Origin: Metabacillus fastidiosus NBRC 101226
GTDB taxonomy: Bacteria > Bacillota > Bacilli > Bacillales > Bacillaceae
NCBI RefSeq assembly: GCF_001591625.1
Contig: NZ_BCVG01000009.1
Span: 1 to 64,000 of the forward strand
DNA: 64,000 bases
Reading direction: 5' to 3'
Positions 55,085-64,000 of the stretch are shown piece after piece. The notes below the pieces were generated by a model. That model ran no database searches and was not told the DNA's origin. It was given only the letters and a program-made list of their open reading frames with translations. The first letter of the stretch is position 1, and the number at the start of each line of letters is the position of its first letter. A program made the position numbers and the translations under genes.

Positions 55085-56716
55085 ATGAGAGAGGTAAAAT
55101 GTGAATGCGGGCATGTCAATCCTATTGGGACTATTATTTGTGAATCATGCGGTAGGGCGACAAGCCTCGATGAAGGGGAAAAGCAAAAACAGCTTATAGA
55201 TATGCGTTATGACGGAAGTGCAAGGCGCTCCCAAACGTATAATAAAACAGTCATCGATAAAATATGGAATTTCTTCTCATCTGTAAAAGTTGGAGTATGG
55301 CTAATTGTTATTACTTTAATTGCCTCCGCACTTGGAACAATTTATCCACAGGAGATGTATATTCCTCCAACAGTGACAGCGAGTGAGTTTTACAAAGATG
55401 AGTACGGCATCTTTGGACAAATATATTATGCGCTCGGCTTTCATAATTTATATAATTCTGAGTGGTATTTAATTCTTGTCGCTTCCATTGGAATTTCATT
55501 GGTCATTTGCAGCTTAGACCGTGTAATTCCGCTTTATCGTGCATTGAAAAAACAAGGTGTAACAAGACATGAATCATTTATGAAAAGGCAAAGGCTATAC
55601 AGCTCCTCTTCTATAAATAATCATAATGGAAATGAGTATGAGCAAATTAAAAAGAAATTAAAATCACGCCGTTATACAGTGCGGGAGGAAAATGGAAATA
55701 TCCTAGCTGAAAAAGGACGTTTCTCAAGATGGGGTCCTTATGTCAATCATATCGGGCTTATTATTTTCTTAATTGGTGCGATGCTTCGTTTCATTCCAGG
55801 AATGTACATAGATGAAGTACTGTGGGTGCGGGAAGGAGAAACAGCCGGCATACCTGGTACAGATGGAAAGTATTTTTTGAAAAATGAAAAATTCATTATG
55901 GAAGTTTACGAGAAAGATAAAGAAAACGAAGTATTCAGTGATGCGATTGATAGACAGGGGGACGGCTCTGTTATTAAAAACTTTCAGGCAAATGTTGTAC
56001 TGTATGAGAGAAAAGGTGAAATTATTCCCGGAGCAGAGCCTGAGCTGAAAGAAATCAAGAGGAAAGAAGTACGGGTTAATGAACCGTTAAAGCATGATGG
56101 ATATGCTCTTTATCAGACAAGTTATAAGCTGAATGAACTGAATAAAATGAGATTTAATTTAGTAGAGAAGCAGTCAGATAAAAGTTTTGGGGAAATTACG
56201 GTCGATTTATTAAATCCTAAAAAGAAATATGATCTTGGAAACGGATATAGAGTAGAGATTGCAAGCTACTTGCCTAATTTCTATTTTAATGATGATGGAG
56301 AGCCTGCAACAAAAACGAGAGTGCCGGATAATCCTGCCTTTGTATTTAAAATGATTACACCGGACAAACCGGAAGGCGAGTCAAGTTTTGTCGGTATTAG
56401 ACAGACAATTGAACCGAACGAAGATAATAAATACAAAATGAAATTTGCAGGTGTAGAAACGAAAAATCTTACAGCACTGACAGTCAGAAAAGATATGACT
56501 TTATGGGTAATTGGAATCGGTGGAGCGATCTTTATGATAGGTGTGATCCAAGGCATGTACTGGAATCACCGCCGCATATGGATTAAACGTAATGGAGACG
56601 AAATATTAGTTGCTGGGCATACGAATAAAAACTGGTATGGGTTAAGTAACGAGCTTAAATATGTACTGGATGGCACATCAATAAATATACCGGCAGATCA
56701 AAAAGACAAGGAATAA
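55085..56716 (+). CDS. resB: cytochrome c biogenesis protein ResB
   Basis: 543 residues, the B. subtilis length. A short N-terminal zinc-ribbon-like segment (CECGHVNPIGTIICESCG) precedes the ResB domain with membrane helices near 70-90, 130-150, 220-240 and 470-490 and a large extracytoplasmic loop. With ResC forms the system II heme delivery/ligation machine. GGAGAG upstream of ATG. Confidence 0.96.
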   Translation: MREVKCECGHVNPIGTIICESCGRATSLDEGEKQKQLIDMRYDGSARRSQTYNKTVIDKIWNFFSSVKVGVWLIVITLIASALGTIYPQEMYIPPTVTASEFYKDEYGIFGQIYYALGFHNLYNSEWYLILVASIGISLVICSLDRVIPLYRALKKQGVTRHESFMKRQRLYSSSSINNHNGNEYEQIKKKLKSRRYTVREENGNILAEKGRFSRWGPYVNHIGLIIFLIGAMLRFIPGMYIDEVLWVREGETAGIPGTDGKYFLKNEKFIMEVYEKDKENEVFSDAIDRQGDGSVIKNFQANVVLYERKGEIIPGAEPELKEIKRKEVRVNEPLKHDGYALYQTSYKLNELNKMRFNLVEKQSDKSFGEITVDLLNPKKKYDLGNGYRVEIASYLPNFYFNDDGEPATKTRVPDNPAFVFKMITPDKPEGESSFVGIRQTIEPNEDNKYKMKFAGVETKNLTALTVRKDMTLWVIGIGGAIFMIGVIQGMYWNHRRIWIKRNGDEILVAGHTNKNWYGLSNELKYVLDGTSINIPADQKDKE

Positions 56717-56741
56717 ATAAGGGGTTAAGGAGGGGAAAATA

Positions 56742-57917
56742 GTGGCAGAAATTAGTAGTACACTTCTTTATATCGCTTTTATAGCATACTTAGTCGGAAC
56801 CTTTTTATTCGGCGGTACAGTACGGAATAATCGAAGAAAAAACGGGAAACTAAGTAAATGGACAATAGTTGCAATGGCTGTTACAATAATTGGATTAGCT
56901 TCCCATATCGGATATTTTACTACGAGATGGATTGCCTCAGGGCATGCGCCTGTAAGTAATCTGTTTGAATTTGCAACAGCATTTGCCATGATGCTCGTCC
57001 TTGCATTTGTCGTTTTATTCTTTATTTATAAAACAGCTGTCTTAGGTTTATTTACTTTACCGACAGCACTTCTTTTAATCGCATATGCGAGTATGTTCCC
57101 GACAGATATATCGCCGCTTATCCCAGCACTTCAAAGTGACTGGCTCGCTATTCATGTAACAACAGCGGCCTTGGGGCAGGCAATACTGGCGATAAGTGCG
57201 GTGGCAGGTATTATCTATTTATTAAAAGCTGTTGATCAGTCGAAAAATTCACGTAAGACATTTTTTCTGGAATTGATTATGTATTTTGTCGTTACAACAA
57301 TTGCATTTATTATTATTACTGCTTCATTTAGAGCTGTTGATTATCAGGCAGAGTATAAATGGATTGATAAAAATGATGCAGAAGCGATGATGGAATATCA
57401 TTTGCCTGCTTTAATAGGCCCGCATAAAGGAGAATTATTAACGAAAGATAAGATGGAAGCATTTGTTGAAGTACCTGCAATTATTTCAGCACGTAAATTG
57501 AATACAGTTATATGGTCATTTGCTTCCGGATTACTATTATATGGAATAATTCGTTTGATTATTCGAAAAAGGGTGTCTGCTTTATTACAGCCATTCGTAA
57601 AAAATGTTAATTTAGACTTGATGGATGAGATTGGCTATCGCTCAGTAACGATAGGCTTTCCGATTTTCACGTTAGGTGCATTAATTTTTGCGATGATCTG
57701 GGCACAAATTGCCTGGACAAGATTTTGGGCCTGGGACCCTAAAGAAGTATGGGCATTGATTACATGGCTTTTTTATGCCGCATATTTACATTTGCGTCTT
57801 TCAAAAGGATGGCATGGTGAAAAGTCAGCGTGGCTTGGTGTAGTCGGTTATGCAATTATTATGTTCAACTTTATTTTCGTTAACTTAGTTATTGCCGGCC
57901 TTCATTCATATGCATAA
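56742..57917 (+). CDS. resC: cytochrome c biogenesis protein ResC
   Basis: 391 residues with about eight membrane helices and the tryptophan-rich heme-handling signature [17 protein letters not shown]; conserved His residues flank it. Partner of ResB in cytochrome c synthesis. GTG start with AAGGAGGGG upstream. Confidence 0.95.
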   Translation: MAEISSTLLYIAFIAYLVGTFLFGGTVRNNRRKNGKLSKWTIVAMAVTIIGLASHIGYFTTRWIASGHAPVSNLFEFATAFAMMLVLAFVVLFFIYKTAVLGLFTLPTALLLIAYASMFPTDISPLIPALQSDWLAIHVTTAALGQAILAISAVAGIIYLLKAVDQSKNSRKTFFLELIMYFVVTTIAFIIITASFRAVDYQAEYKWIDKNDAEAMMEYHLPALIGPHKGELLTKDKMEAFVEVPAIISARKLNTVIWSFASGLLLYGIIRLIIRKRVSALLQPFVKNVNLDLMDEIGYRSVTIGFPIFTLGALIFAMIWAQIAWTRFWAWDPKEVWALITWLFYAAYLHLRLSKGWHGEKSAWLGVVGYAIIMFNFIFVNLVIAGLHSYA

Positions 57918-57922
57918 TTAAA

Positions 57923-57977
57923 TGTTAGAACACTGCTAACATAGCCTTCACTCTTATGCAGTGAAGGCTATTTATTT
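57923..57977 (+). terminator. terminators between resC and resD
   Basis: A small TGTTAG/CTAACA hairpin is followed by a 12-bp perfect stem ATAGCCTTCACT/AGTGAAGGCTAT (57941-57952 with 57960-57971) and TTATTT. Would separate resABC from resDE, with possible read-through. Confidence 0.8.
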
Positions 57978-57997
57978 AGGAAAAGGAGAGATCTCTC

Positions 57998-58720
57998 ATG
58001 GAAGAAAATCAATATGCAAAAATATTAGTTGTAGATGATGAAGATAGAATCCGCCGTTTATTAAGAATGTATCTTGAGAGAGAGAATTATGATATCGATG
58101 AAGCGGAAAATGGGGATGAGGCATTAGAGCTTGCATTAAATAATAATTATGATCTTATTATGCTCGACCTTATGATGCCTGGCATTGATGGGATTGAAGT
58201 TTGTAGGCAGCTCAGGGAGAAAAAGGCAACACCGATCATTATGTTAACAGCAAAAGGGGAGGAAACAAACAGAGTGCAAGGGTTTGAGGTTGGTACGGAT
58301 GACTATATCGTTAAACCATTTAGCCCGAGGGAAGTTGTGCTTCGTGTAAAGGCCCTTTTAAGAAGAGCATCACATACATCATATTTAAAAACAGATACGA
58401 CAGCTAAAAATGTTATTGTTTTTCCACACTTATCGATTGATCATGATGCACACAGGGTGACAGCGGACGGAGCGGAAGTGAGTTTAACACCGAAAGAATA
58501 TGAATTATTATATTTTTTGGCAAAAACTCCGGATAAAGTGTATGACCGTGAAAAATTATTAAAAGAAGTTTGGCAATATGAGTTTTTTGGAGATTTAAGA
58601 ACGGTTGATACACATGTGAAAAGGCTTCGTGAAAAGTTAAATAAAGTATCTGCCGAAGCAGCAAAAATGATCGTTACTGTTTGGGGAGTCGGTTATAAAT
58701 TTGAGGTTGGCAATGAATGA
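57998..58720 (+). CDS. resD: response regulator ResD
   Basis: 240 residues, OmpR/PhoB type. Receiver domain with acidic pocket DDED near 13-16, phosphoacceptor D57 in IMLDLMMPG and K in VKPF; the C-terminal winged helix ends VWGVGYKFE. Activates genes for aerobic/anaerobic respiration. AAAGGAGAG before ATG. ATGA overlap with resE. Confidence 0.96.
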   Translation: MEENQYAKILVVDDEDRIRRLLRMYLERENYDIDEAENGDEALELALNNNYDLIMLDLMMPGIDGIEVCRQLREKKATPIIMLTAKGEETNRVQGFEVGTDDYIVKPFSPREVVLRVKALLRRASHTSYLKTDTTAKNVIVFPHLSIDHDAHRVTADGAEVSLTPKEYELLYFLAKTPDKVYDREKLLKEVWQYEFFGDLRTVDTHVKRLREKLNKVSAEAAKMIVTVWGVGYKFEVGNE

Positions 58721-60528
58721 AGATTTGGAAAAGTGTAGTAGGTAAACTTTGGATTACAATTTTATTATTAGTTTCCTTCGTTCTGTTCGTGCTGACGATT
58801 TTCATGCTCGAATTTATTGAAAATTACCATGTTGGTCAGACAGAGGATCAATTAAAAAAATTAGCGAATAAAGTATCGAGTATTATCGAAAGTCATGAGG
58901 ATAAAGAATTAGCAAGGTCTATTACTTGGGAATTGGCAGATGATTTAACAAGTATTTTAATTGTTGAAAATGAAAAAAAATATTGGGTTTCTCCAAATGA
59001 AAGTGAAAACACATTAGACTTCGATTTAGATGATATTAAGCAAGACCCTGTCTTATCGTTAGTTTTAACTGAGCATAAAGCAGGTAGCAGGAAAGCGTAT
59101 TTGACAGATGAAGATGAACGCATGATGAACGGGGAGAAGGAAGTTGTCGTTGTCGGTGTGCCTTATAAGCTTGCAGACGGTAAGTATGGTTCTGTCTATA
59201 TAGCCCAGTCGCTTAAAGCTGTTCATGAAACGACAAAGCATACGACGAAATATATTATAATTGCCGCTGGGATAGCGATCGTACTTACGACGATTTTTGC
59301 GTTCTTCCTTATTACTAGAATTACGAATCCGCTTAGAAAAATGAAAGAAGTTGCCCATGAGCTGTCAGAAGGCAAATTCGATACAAAAGTACCGATTTTA
59401 TCAAATGATGAAATCGGTGAACTTGGAATTGCATTCAATAAAATGGCAAAGCAGCTGAAATTTAATATTAATGCGCTGAATCAGGAAAAAGGGCATCTAT
59501 CAAGTATTTTAAGCAGTATGGCAGATGGGGTTATTACACTTAAAATTGACGGAACAATTTTAATAACGAATCCTCCTGCGGAGAAATTTTTGCATGCCTG
59601 GTACTATGAAAGAGGAATGAAAGCCGAAACAGCGGAAGAGCTCCCTCCTGAAGTGTATAATTTATTTCAGCAGGTCATTGATGCCGGCTCTGAAAAAGAA
59701 CAGACGGTTGAAATTTCTTTGCAGGGAAGAAGCTGGGTATTAGTAATGAGCCCGCTTTACAATGAGTCTAATATTAGCGGGGCGGTCGCTGTATTAAGGG
59801 ATATGACAGAGGAAAGAAAATTAGAGAAGCTTCGTACCGATTTTATAGCAAATGTGAGCCATGAGCTAAGAACACCGATTGCGATGCTTCAAGGGTACAG
59901 TGAAGCAATTGTCGATGATATTGCAAGCACCGATGAAGAGAGAAAAGAAATTACCCAGATTATTTATGATGAATCATTAAGGATGGGAAGGCTTGTTAAT
60001 GATCTTCTTGACTTGGCACGGATGCAGGCTGGGCATATTACTCTTAATTATGAAAAAATCTTTGTACCGGAATTTGTTGAAAAGATTAATCGTAAATTCC
60101 AGGGACTTGCAAAAGATAAACAAATTAGCTTAACAACATCTTTAGCTCTTGAGGAAGAAGTGTATCCATTAGACCCTGATCGAATTGAACAAGTATTAAC
60201 GAATTTAATCGATAATGCGATTCGTCATACGGAAGAAGAAGGACAGGTAAATGTAAAAGTTCAATCTATAAAAGATGGATTGCTTTTTCATGTACAAGAT
60301 ACTGGTTCCGGTATACGTGAAGAAGATTTGCCATTTGTTTTTGAACGTTTTTATAAAGCGGATAAAGCGAGAACAAGGGGCGGGTCCGGAACCGGTTTAG
60401 GGCTTGGAATTGCAAAAAGTATTATTGATGCTCATGGAGGGTCAATTACAGTAAATAGTAAGCTTGGAGAAGGGACAACATTTACTTTCTTCCTGCCAAG
60501 AAAAGAGATGGATTGTGAAGAAGTTTGA
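58717..60528 (+). CDS. resE: sensor histidine kinase ResE
   Basis: 603 residues. TM1 about 9-31, an extracytoplasmic loop to about 170, TM2 about 175-197, HAMP ([19 protein letters not shown]), a PAS-like domain (about 255-360), HisKA with phospho-His in [15 protein letters not shown], then HATPase ([29 protein letters not shown]). Senses redox/oxygen state and signals to ResD. Starts inside the resD stop. Confidence 0.96.
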   Translation: MKIWKSVVGKLWITILLLVSFVLFVLTIFMLEFIENYHVGQTEDQLKKLANKVSSIIESHEDKELARSITWELADDLTSILIVENEKKYWVSPNESENTLDFDLDDIKQDPVLSLVLTEHKAGSRKAYLTDEDERMMNGEKEVVVVGVPYKLADGKYGSVYIAQSLKAVHETTKHTTKYIIIAAGIAIVLTTIFAFFLITRITNPLRKMKEVAHELSEGKFDTKVPILSNDEIGELGIAFNKMAKQLKFNINALNQEKGHLSSILSSMADGVITLKIDGTILITNPPAEKFLHAWYYERGMKAETAEELPPEVYNLFQQVIDAGSEKEQTVEISLQGRSWVLVMSPLYNESNISGAVAVLRDMTEERKLEKLRTDFIANVSHELRTPIAMLQGYSEAIVDDIASTDEERKEITQIIYDESLRMGRLVNDLLDLARMQAGHITLNYEKIFVPEFVEKINRKFQGLAKDKQISLTTSLALEEEVYPLDPDRIEQVLTNLIDNAIRHTEEEGQVNVKVQSIKDGLLFHVQDTGSGIREEDLPFVFERFYKADKARTRGGSGTGLGLGIAKSIIDAHGGSITVNSKLGEGTTFTFFLPRKEMDCEEV

Positions 60529-60620
60529 CGAATAATCTTGTTCCATACGAAACGGTATCTTGAAATAGGATAATAAATTCGCTAAAATGATATGTGGATT
60601 AATCGACATATACAATATGA

Positions 60621-60785
60621 GATAGGTGCAATGAAATTTTTCATGCATAATAGGGGATCCGGTGGAAAACCGGAACTGCCCCCGCAACTGTAATTGTGGA
60701 CGAAATGGGATAACCACTGTATAGGTAAACTATATGGGAAGGCCCAGAAGTAGGATGAAGCAAAAGTCAGTAGACCTGCCTAGCT
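60621..60785 (+). promoter_or_regulatory. cobalamin riboswitch
   Basis: Contains the cobalamin core CTGCCCCCGCAACTGTAA (within 60675-60694) and the B12 box AGTCAGTAGACCTGCC (60765-60780), with the GGGAAGGCCC helix between. A terminator hairpin at 60865-60890 is the likely expression platform. Controls the downstream btu transport genes. Confidence 0.94.
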
Positions 60786-60864
60786 CAATATTTGTTTCAA
60801 TTCTTCGGGGAGCAAGAATTCGGAACGATTCATTTGAGCTATAATTATATTGAATCGTTTTGTG

Positions 60865-60890
60865 CCCATCCGTGAGTAGATGGGTTTTTA
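60865..60890 (+). terminator. riboswitch terminator
   Basis: CCCATC/GATGGG stem, 8-nt loop, TTTTTA. An upstream AACGATTCA/TGAATCGTT pairing (60824-60832 with 60851-60859) could be the competing helix. Confidence 0.75.
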
Positions 60891-60939
60891 TGGTAGGTTT
60901 ATACGTCTCTAGCATTTATGTGCTATTGATTATACATTG

Positions 60940-61330
60940 TTGAACTACTCCCACTTTTCCTCCGTTTAGAAGTGGGAGATTCCTGCGAACACCTTCGTAT
61001 CCGAAAGTTATTTAGCAGGCTACCCCCGTTGCACCAACGGTTCGGCAGTACAAATGGCTTTTAGCCTCCTGCAGTGATGCTATCTTGTACGTTGTACTCT
61101 TCCCGCACGTTCTGCTCTGTTTGGTTATCGCTACTTCGATACTTGCGGGACGATGGAACGTTGAAGATTTTACATGACAGACGTTTTTCCTGTCACAACC
61201 TTATATCTTCAGTTTTCAAAGAACTTGTACAAGAACATCCTACCATACAAACGTGTGTTTGGATATATGAAAAGGCGATTCTTCTCCTACTTATTTTTGG
61301 ACTGCTCCATCCATAAAATGAAAGTTGGAG
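60940..61330 (-). mobile_element. orphan IS200/IS605-type right end, omega-RNA-like relic
   Basis: Non-coding 390 bases, GC-richer than neighbours. The left edge holds the hairpin CTCCCACTT (60948-60956)/AAGTGGGAG (60970-60978) with flanking TTGAAC, the layout I associate with right ends of Bacillaceae TnpB (IS605/IS1341) elements. Further nested helices: CCGTTG/CAACGG near 61025, CCCGCA/TGCGGG (about 61102-61149), TGACAG/CTGTCA inside GAAGAT/ATCTTC (61162-61210), and GGCGA/TCGCC near 61275-61339. No tnpA or tnpB reading frame is present. Family assignment is from memory of similar ends. Confidence 0.5.
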
Positions 61331-61374
61331 TCTTCTCGCCTAAAATGATAAATTAAAGAAGAGGGGTCAACAAG

Positions 61375-62346
61375 ATGAAGCAAATGAAAAAATGGCTTTT
61401 GCCGCTTCTAGCTGCCGCATTATTTTTTAGTTTAGCAGCTTGTGGTGCTAAGGAAGAAGAGAAGCAATCGGCTGAAAATGAAAAGCCGAAAACAGAAGAA
61501 GTGCAAAAAGAGGCTTATCCGTTAACGTTAAAAGATGGCCTTGGCAATGAAGTGACAATTAAAGCGAAGCCAGAGAAAATAGTTTCTTTAATGCCAAGTA
61601 ATACAGAAGTTACATATGCTTTAGGTATGGGCGATGCGGTTGTTGGAGTAAATGATTTTGATAATTATCCTGAAGAAGTAAAAGATGTAGAAAAAATCGG
61701 CGGTATGGAATTTAATGTAGAAAAAATAGTTTCATTAAAACCTGATGTTGTACTTGCTGATTTTTCTAATGATAAAGCAGGATTACAGCAATTAAAAGAC
61801 GCAGGTCTCACTGTTGTTGCAGTGCCGGCTGCTTCGTCATTTGATGCTGTTTATGACTCTATTCAATTTCTTGGAAAAGTGACTGGGACGACTGAAGAGG
61901 CAGATAAAATTGTTCAAGATATGCAAAAAGATTTAGCAGTAATAAAAGAAAAAGCAAAAACAATTAAAGAAGAAGATAAAAAGAAAGTATTCGCAGAAGT
62001 TTCACCAGCTCCAGATATTTATACAGCTGGTAAAGGAAGCTTTATGGATGAAATGATTACAGTAATCGGAGCAAAGAATGTCGTAGATGTTGCTGAACCT
62101 TGGCCTTCTTTTGCAGAGGAAAAGGCAGTTGCTTTAAAGCCTGATACAATCATTTTAACTTATGGCTATTATACAGAAAATGCTGTTGAACAAGTTTTAG
62201 CGAGAAAAGCTTGGCAGGATGTGCCGGCAGTGAAAAATAAACAAGTATTTGATATTCATTCGGATAAGGTAGTAAGACCTGGTCCAAGACTTATTGAAGG
62301 AGTAGAAGAGCTTGCAAAAGCTGTTTACCCGGATGTCTATAAATAA
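61375..62346 (+). CDS. btuF: cobalamin ABC transporter substrate-binding lipoprotein
   Basis: 323 residues. Lipoprotein signal with lipobox LAAC, lipidated Cys23, then a charged linker and a class III periplasmic-binding fold (IVSLMPSNTEVTYALGMGDAVVGV; WPSFAEE; NKQVFDIHSDKVVRPGPRL). The upstream cobalamin riboswitch supports vitamin B12 as ligand. ATG with AGGGG 9 nt upstream. First gene of btuFCD. Confidence 0.92.
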   Translation: MKQMKKWLLPLLAAALFFSLAACGAKEEEKQSAENEKPKTEEVQKEAYPLTLKDGLGNEVTIKAKPEKIVSLMPSNTEVTYALGMGDAVVGVNDFDNYPEEVKDVEKIGGMEFNVEKIVSLKPDVVLADFSNDKAGLQQLKDAGLTVVAVPAASSFDAVYDSIQFLGKVTGTTEEADKIVQDMQKDLAVIKEKAKTIKEEDKKKVFAEVSPAPDIYTAGKGSFMDEMITVIGAKNVVDVAEPWPSFAEEKAVALKPDTIILTYGYYTENAVEQVLARKAWQDVPAVKNKQVFDIHSDKVVRPGPRLIEGVEELAKAVYPDVYK

Positions 62347-63364
62347 GGTAGCATCTTTCTATCCGTTTGTTCTATCGATTATTATAGCTGTATTTTCAAT
62401 TTTAGTAGGGATATCGTTAGGTTCTGTAACGATTCCCTTTTCTACTGTTATCGATGTTTTTTTAAGTCAGTTTGGAATAATGCAGAAACCGGTTGATGAT
62501 ACAGTCATTAATATTATTATGGAAATCCGCTTTCCGCGTGTACTGCTTGCTTTCATTGTTGGCGGAGCATTAGCCGCTGCTGGAGCAGCATTCCAAGGTC
62601 TCTTAAGAAATCCGCTTGCCGATCCGTACACTTTAGGTGTATCATCAGGCGCCTCATTAGGTGCAGTCACCGTTTTATTTTTTAATATAACGATTCCGTT
62701 TTTCGGAATTTTGACATTACCGCTCGTTAGCGTTATAACTGCCTGTCTAACATTATTAGCTGTTATTTCCTTTACGAAAATGGTAGAGAAAAATTTAGCT
62801 GTTCATACGATTATTTTGACCGGCATTATTTTCAGCTCTTTTCTTGGAGCTCTCATTTCCCTCATTATCGCTCTTTCAGGTGAAGAGTTAAGACAGATTA
62901 TTAACTGGCTGCTCGGCAGTGTGTCGATGAGAGGCTGGGATTTTGTAAAAATGATCCTTCCTTTTTATGCTGCAGGGCTGTTATTGCTTCTTGCCAATGC
63001 ACGTGAGCTGAATGCATTTGCATTCGGTGAGGAAGCGGCAAAGCATATGGGAATCAATGTGAATAGAAGAAAGATGATCATTTTAATTGCGGCTTCCCTT
63101 TTAACAGGTGCTTCTGTTGCAGTATCTGGGACAATTGGCTTCGTTGGTCTCGTTATTCCTCATATTACAAGGCTTATTTGGGGTCCAAAGCATGAGAGAT
63201 TATTGCCGTTAGCTATTTTAAATGGCGGTTCTTTTCTTGTTATTACAGATCTGCTCGCAAGAACGATTATCGAACCAAAAGAATTGCCTGTAGGGGTTAT
63301 TACATCTGTTATAGGTGCGCCGATATTTGCCCTTATTTTTTATTCAAGAAGTAAGAGAAAGTAG
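62333..63364 (+). CDS. btuC: cobalamin ABC transporter permease
   Basis: 343 residues, about ten membrane helices, FecCD/BtuC family (RFPRVLLAFIVGGALAAAGAAFQGLLRNPLADPYTLG; GTIGFVGLVIPHITR coupling helix). Starts at ATG 62333, 14 bp inside the btuF end; ribosome site weak, so coupled translation is likely. Confidence 0.92.
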   Translation: MSINKVASFYPFVLSIIIAVFSILVGISLGSVTIPFSTVIDVFLSQFGIMQKPVDDTVINIIMEIRFPRVLLAFIVGGALAAAGAAFQGLLRNPLADPYTLGVSSGASLGAVTVLFFNITIPFFGILTLPLVSVITACLTLLAVISFTKMVEKNLAVHTIILTGIIFSSFLGALISLIIALSGEELRQIINWLLGSVSMRGWDFVKMILPFYAAGLLLLLANARELNAFAFGEEAAKHMGINVNRRKMIILIAASLLTGASVAVSGTIGFVGLVIPHITRLIWGPKHERLLPLAILNGGSFLVITDLLARTIIEPKELPVGVITSVIGAPIFALIFYSRSKRK

Positions 63365-63368
63365 GAAA

Positions 63369-64000
63369 ATGATGATAGATGTAAAAAATATATCATATAA
63401 AATCGGGTCTAAAACTATTTTAGAAAATATAAATCTATCGGTATCAAAGGGAGAATTTTTCGGTATTTTAGGGCCGAATGGGAGCGGAAAGACGACATTA
63501 TTAAAACTTATAAGCGGGGGACAGGCAGCAAAAGAAGGGGAAGTTATCATTGACGGGAGAAACATTCGAATGTATCAAACGAAAGAATTAGCGAAGAAAT
63601 TGGCTGTTCTACCGCAGTTAAATGATGCTCCTTTCTCTTTTACTGTTTATGATGCGATCAAGCTTGGAAGATATGCCCATCAGCGCACCCTTTTACCTGC
63701 ATGGTCGAAAGAGGATGAGGACAGTGTGCAGGAAGCTATTCGTCTTACGAAAATCGAGCGTTTAAAAGACCGCTTTTTAGATGAGCTAAGCGGAGGGGAA
63801 AGACAGTTAGTTTATTTAGCGAGGGCGCTCGTTCAAGAAGCAGAAATTTTATTATTAGATGAACCTACAAACCATTTAGATATTTCTCATCAAATTAATT
63901 TATTAGAATTATTAAAGGAGTTAATTGAGGAGAAAAATTTAACGGTTATTTCTATTTTTCATGATTTGAATCTGGCTAGTTTATATTGTGATAAAGTTCT
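63369..64000 (+). CDS. btuD: cobalamin ABC transporter ATP-binding protein (partial)
   Basis: Open to the window end, 210 codons seen, 3' end missing. Walker A GPNGSGKTT, Q-loop VLPQLND, signature LSGGERQL, Walker B ILLLDEPTNHLD and switch FHDLNLA are intact. ATG-ATG start 4 nt after btuC with AGGA upstream; either ATG is possible. Completes the B12 importer. Confidence 0.93.
   Translation, partial: MMIDVKNISYKIGSKTILENINLSVSKGEFFGILGPNGSGKTTLLKLISGGQAAKEGEVIIDGRNIRMYQTKELAKKLAVLPQLNDAPFSFTVYDAIKLGRYAHQRTLLPAWSKEDEDSVQEAIRLTKIERLKDRFLDELSGGERQLVYLARALVQEAEILLLDEPTNHLDISHQINLLELLKELIEEKNLTVISIFHDLNLASLYCDKV

Noticed and set aside
61074-61356. Two overlapping 60-80 codon plus-strand frames upstream of btuF
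   Set aside because: They lie in the structured, IS-like block, have no ribosome site and read as Cys/Phe/Leu-rich nonsense.

Overview
This window is a low-GC chromosomal segment from an endospore-forming member of the Bacillaceae. Gene content and order follow the B. subtilis stretch from zwf/rnz through fur-xerD, deoB-pupG-pdp, dacF-spoIIA, spoVA, lysA, the rib operon, scpAB, dacB-spmAB and rluB to the res operon. No tRNA, rRNA, CRISPR array or prophage was seen.

Layout. (1) 1-9.5 kb: zwf (-), rnz, two low-complexity proteins that look spore-associated, namA (-), a FabZ-like protein with proI (-), an SDR, two unknown coupled genes, a YqzH-like gene (-), an SGNH hydrolase and a YqkB-like protein. 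(2) 9.5-22 kb, the least conserved part: an ArsR repressor with a CzcO-like flavoprotein under a perfect 44-bp palindrome, a methyltransferase, a 21-codon ORF with a strong hairpin, an ABC transporter, an M29 aminopeptidase, a chemoreceptor behind a SigD-type promoter, yqkD, an ECF41 sigma factor paired with an NDH-2-like flavoprotein, yqkE and yqkF. (3) 22-40 kb: a 144-bp cloverleaf-forming element, mciZ, nudF, an EndoQ-family nuclease, spoIIM, fur, yqzK, xerD, a nucleoside catabolism operon (deoB-pupG-pdp), dacF-spoIIAA-spoIIAB-sigF, the seven-gene spoVA operon and lysA. (4) 40-49.5 kb: ypuA (-), ppiB, two paralogous secreted proteins (-), a short DUF3006-like ORF, and an FMN riboswitch ahead of ribD-ribE-ribBA-ribH-ribT. 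(5) 49-64 kb: ypuF (-), a YjcZ-family micropeptide (-), scpAB, dacB-spmA-spmB, rluB, resABC, resDE, then a cobalamin riboswitch upstream of btuF-btuC-btuD, with btuD cut by the window end.

How it works together. Several loci serve sporulation and the matching sigma-factor promoters can be read in the DNA: SigF-like before dacF, a Spo0A box plus SigH promoter before spoIIAA, SigG before spoVAA, SigE-like before spoIIM and dacB, and SigK/SigE-like before the YjcZ gene. Housekeeping operons cover riboflavin synthesis, nucleoside salvage, cytochrome c biogenesis with its ResDE two-component system, chromosome segregation and dimer resolution, and iron regulation.

The items most worth a second look are the cloverleaf element at 22230-22373, an orphan IS200/IS605-like right end (possible omega-RNA relic) between the B12 riboswitch and btuF, the ArsR/flavoprotein operator, the ECF41 module, and several genes or elements of no recognised family. 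Start codons were chosen by ribosome-binding-site position and by remembered family N-termini. No database search was possible.
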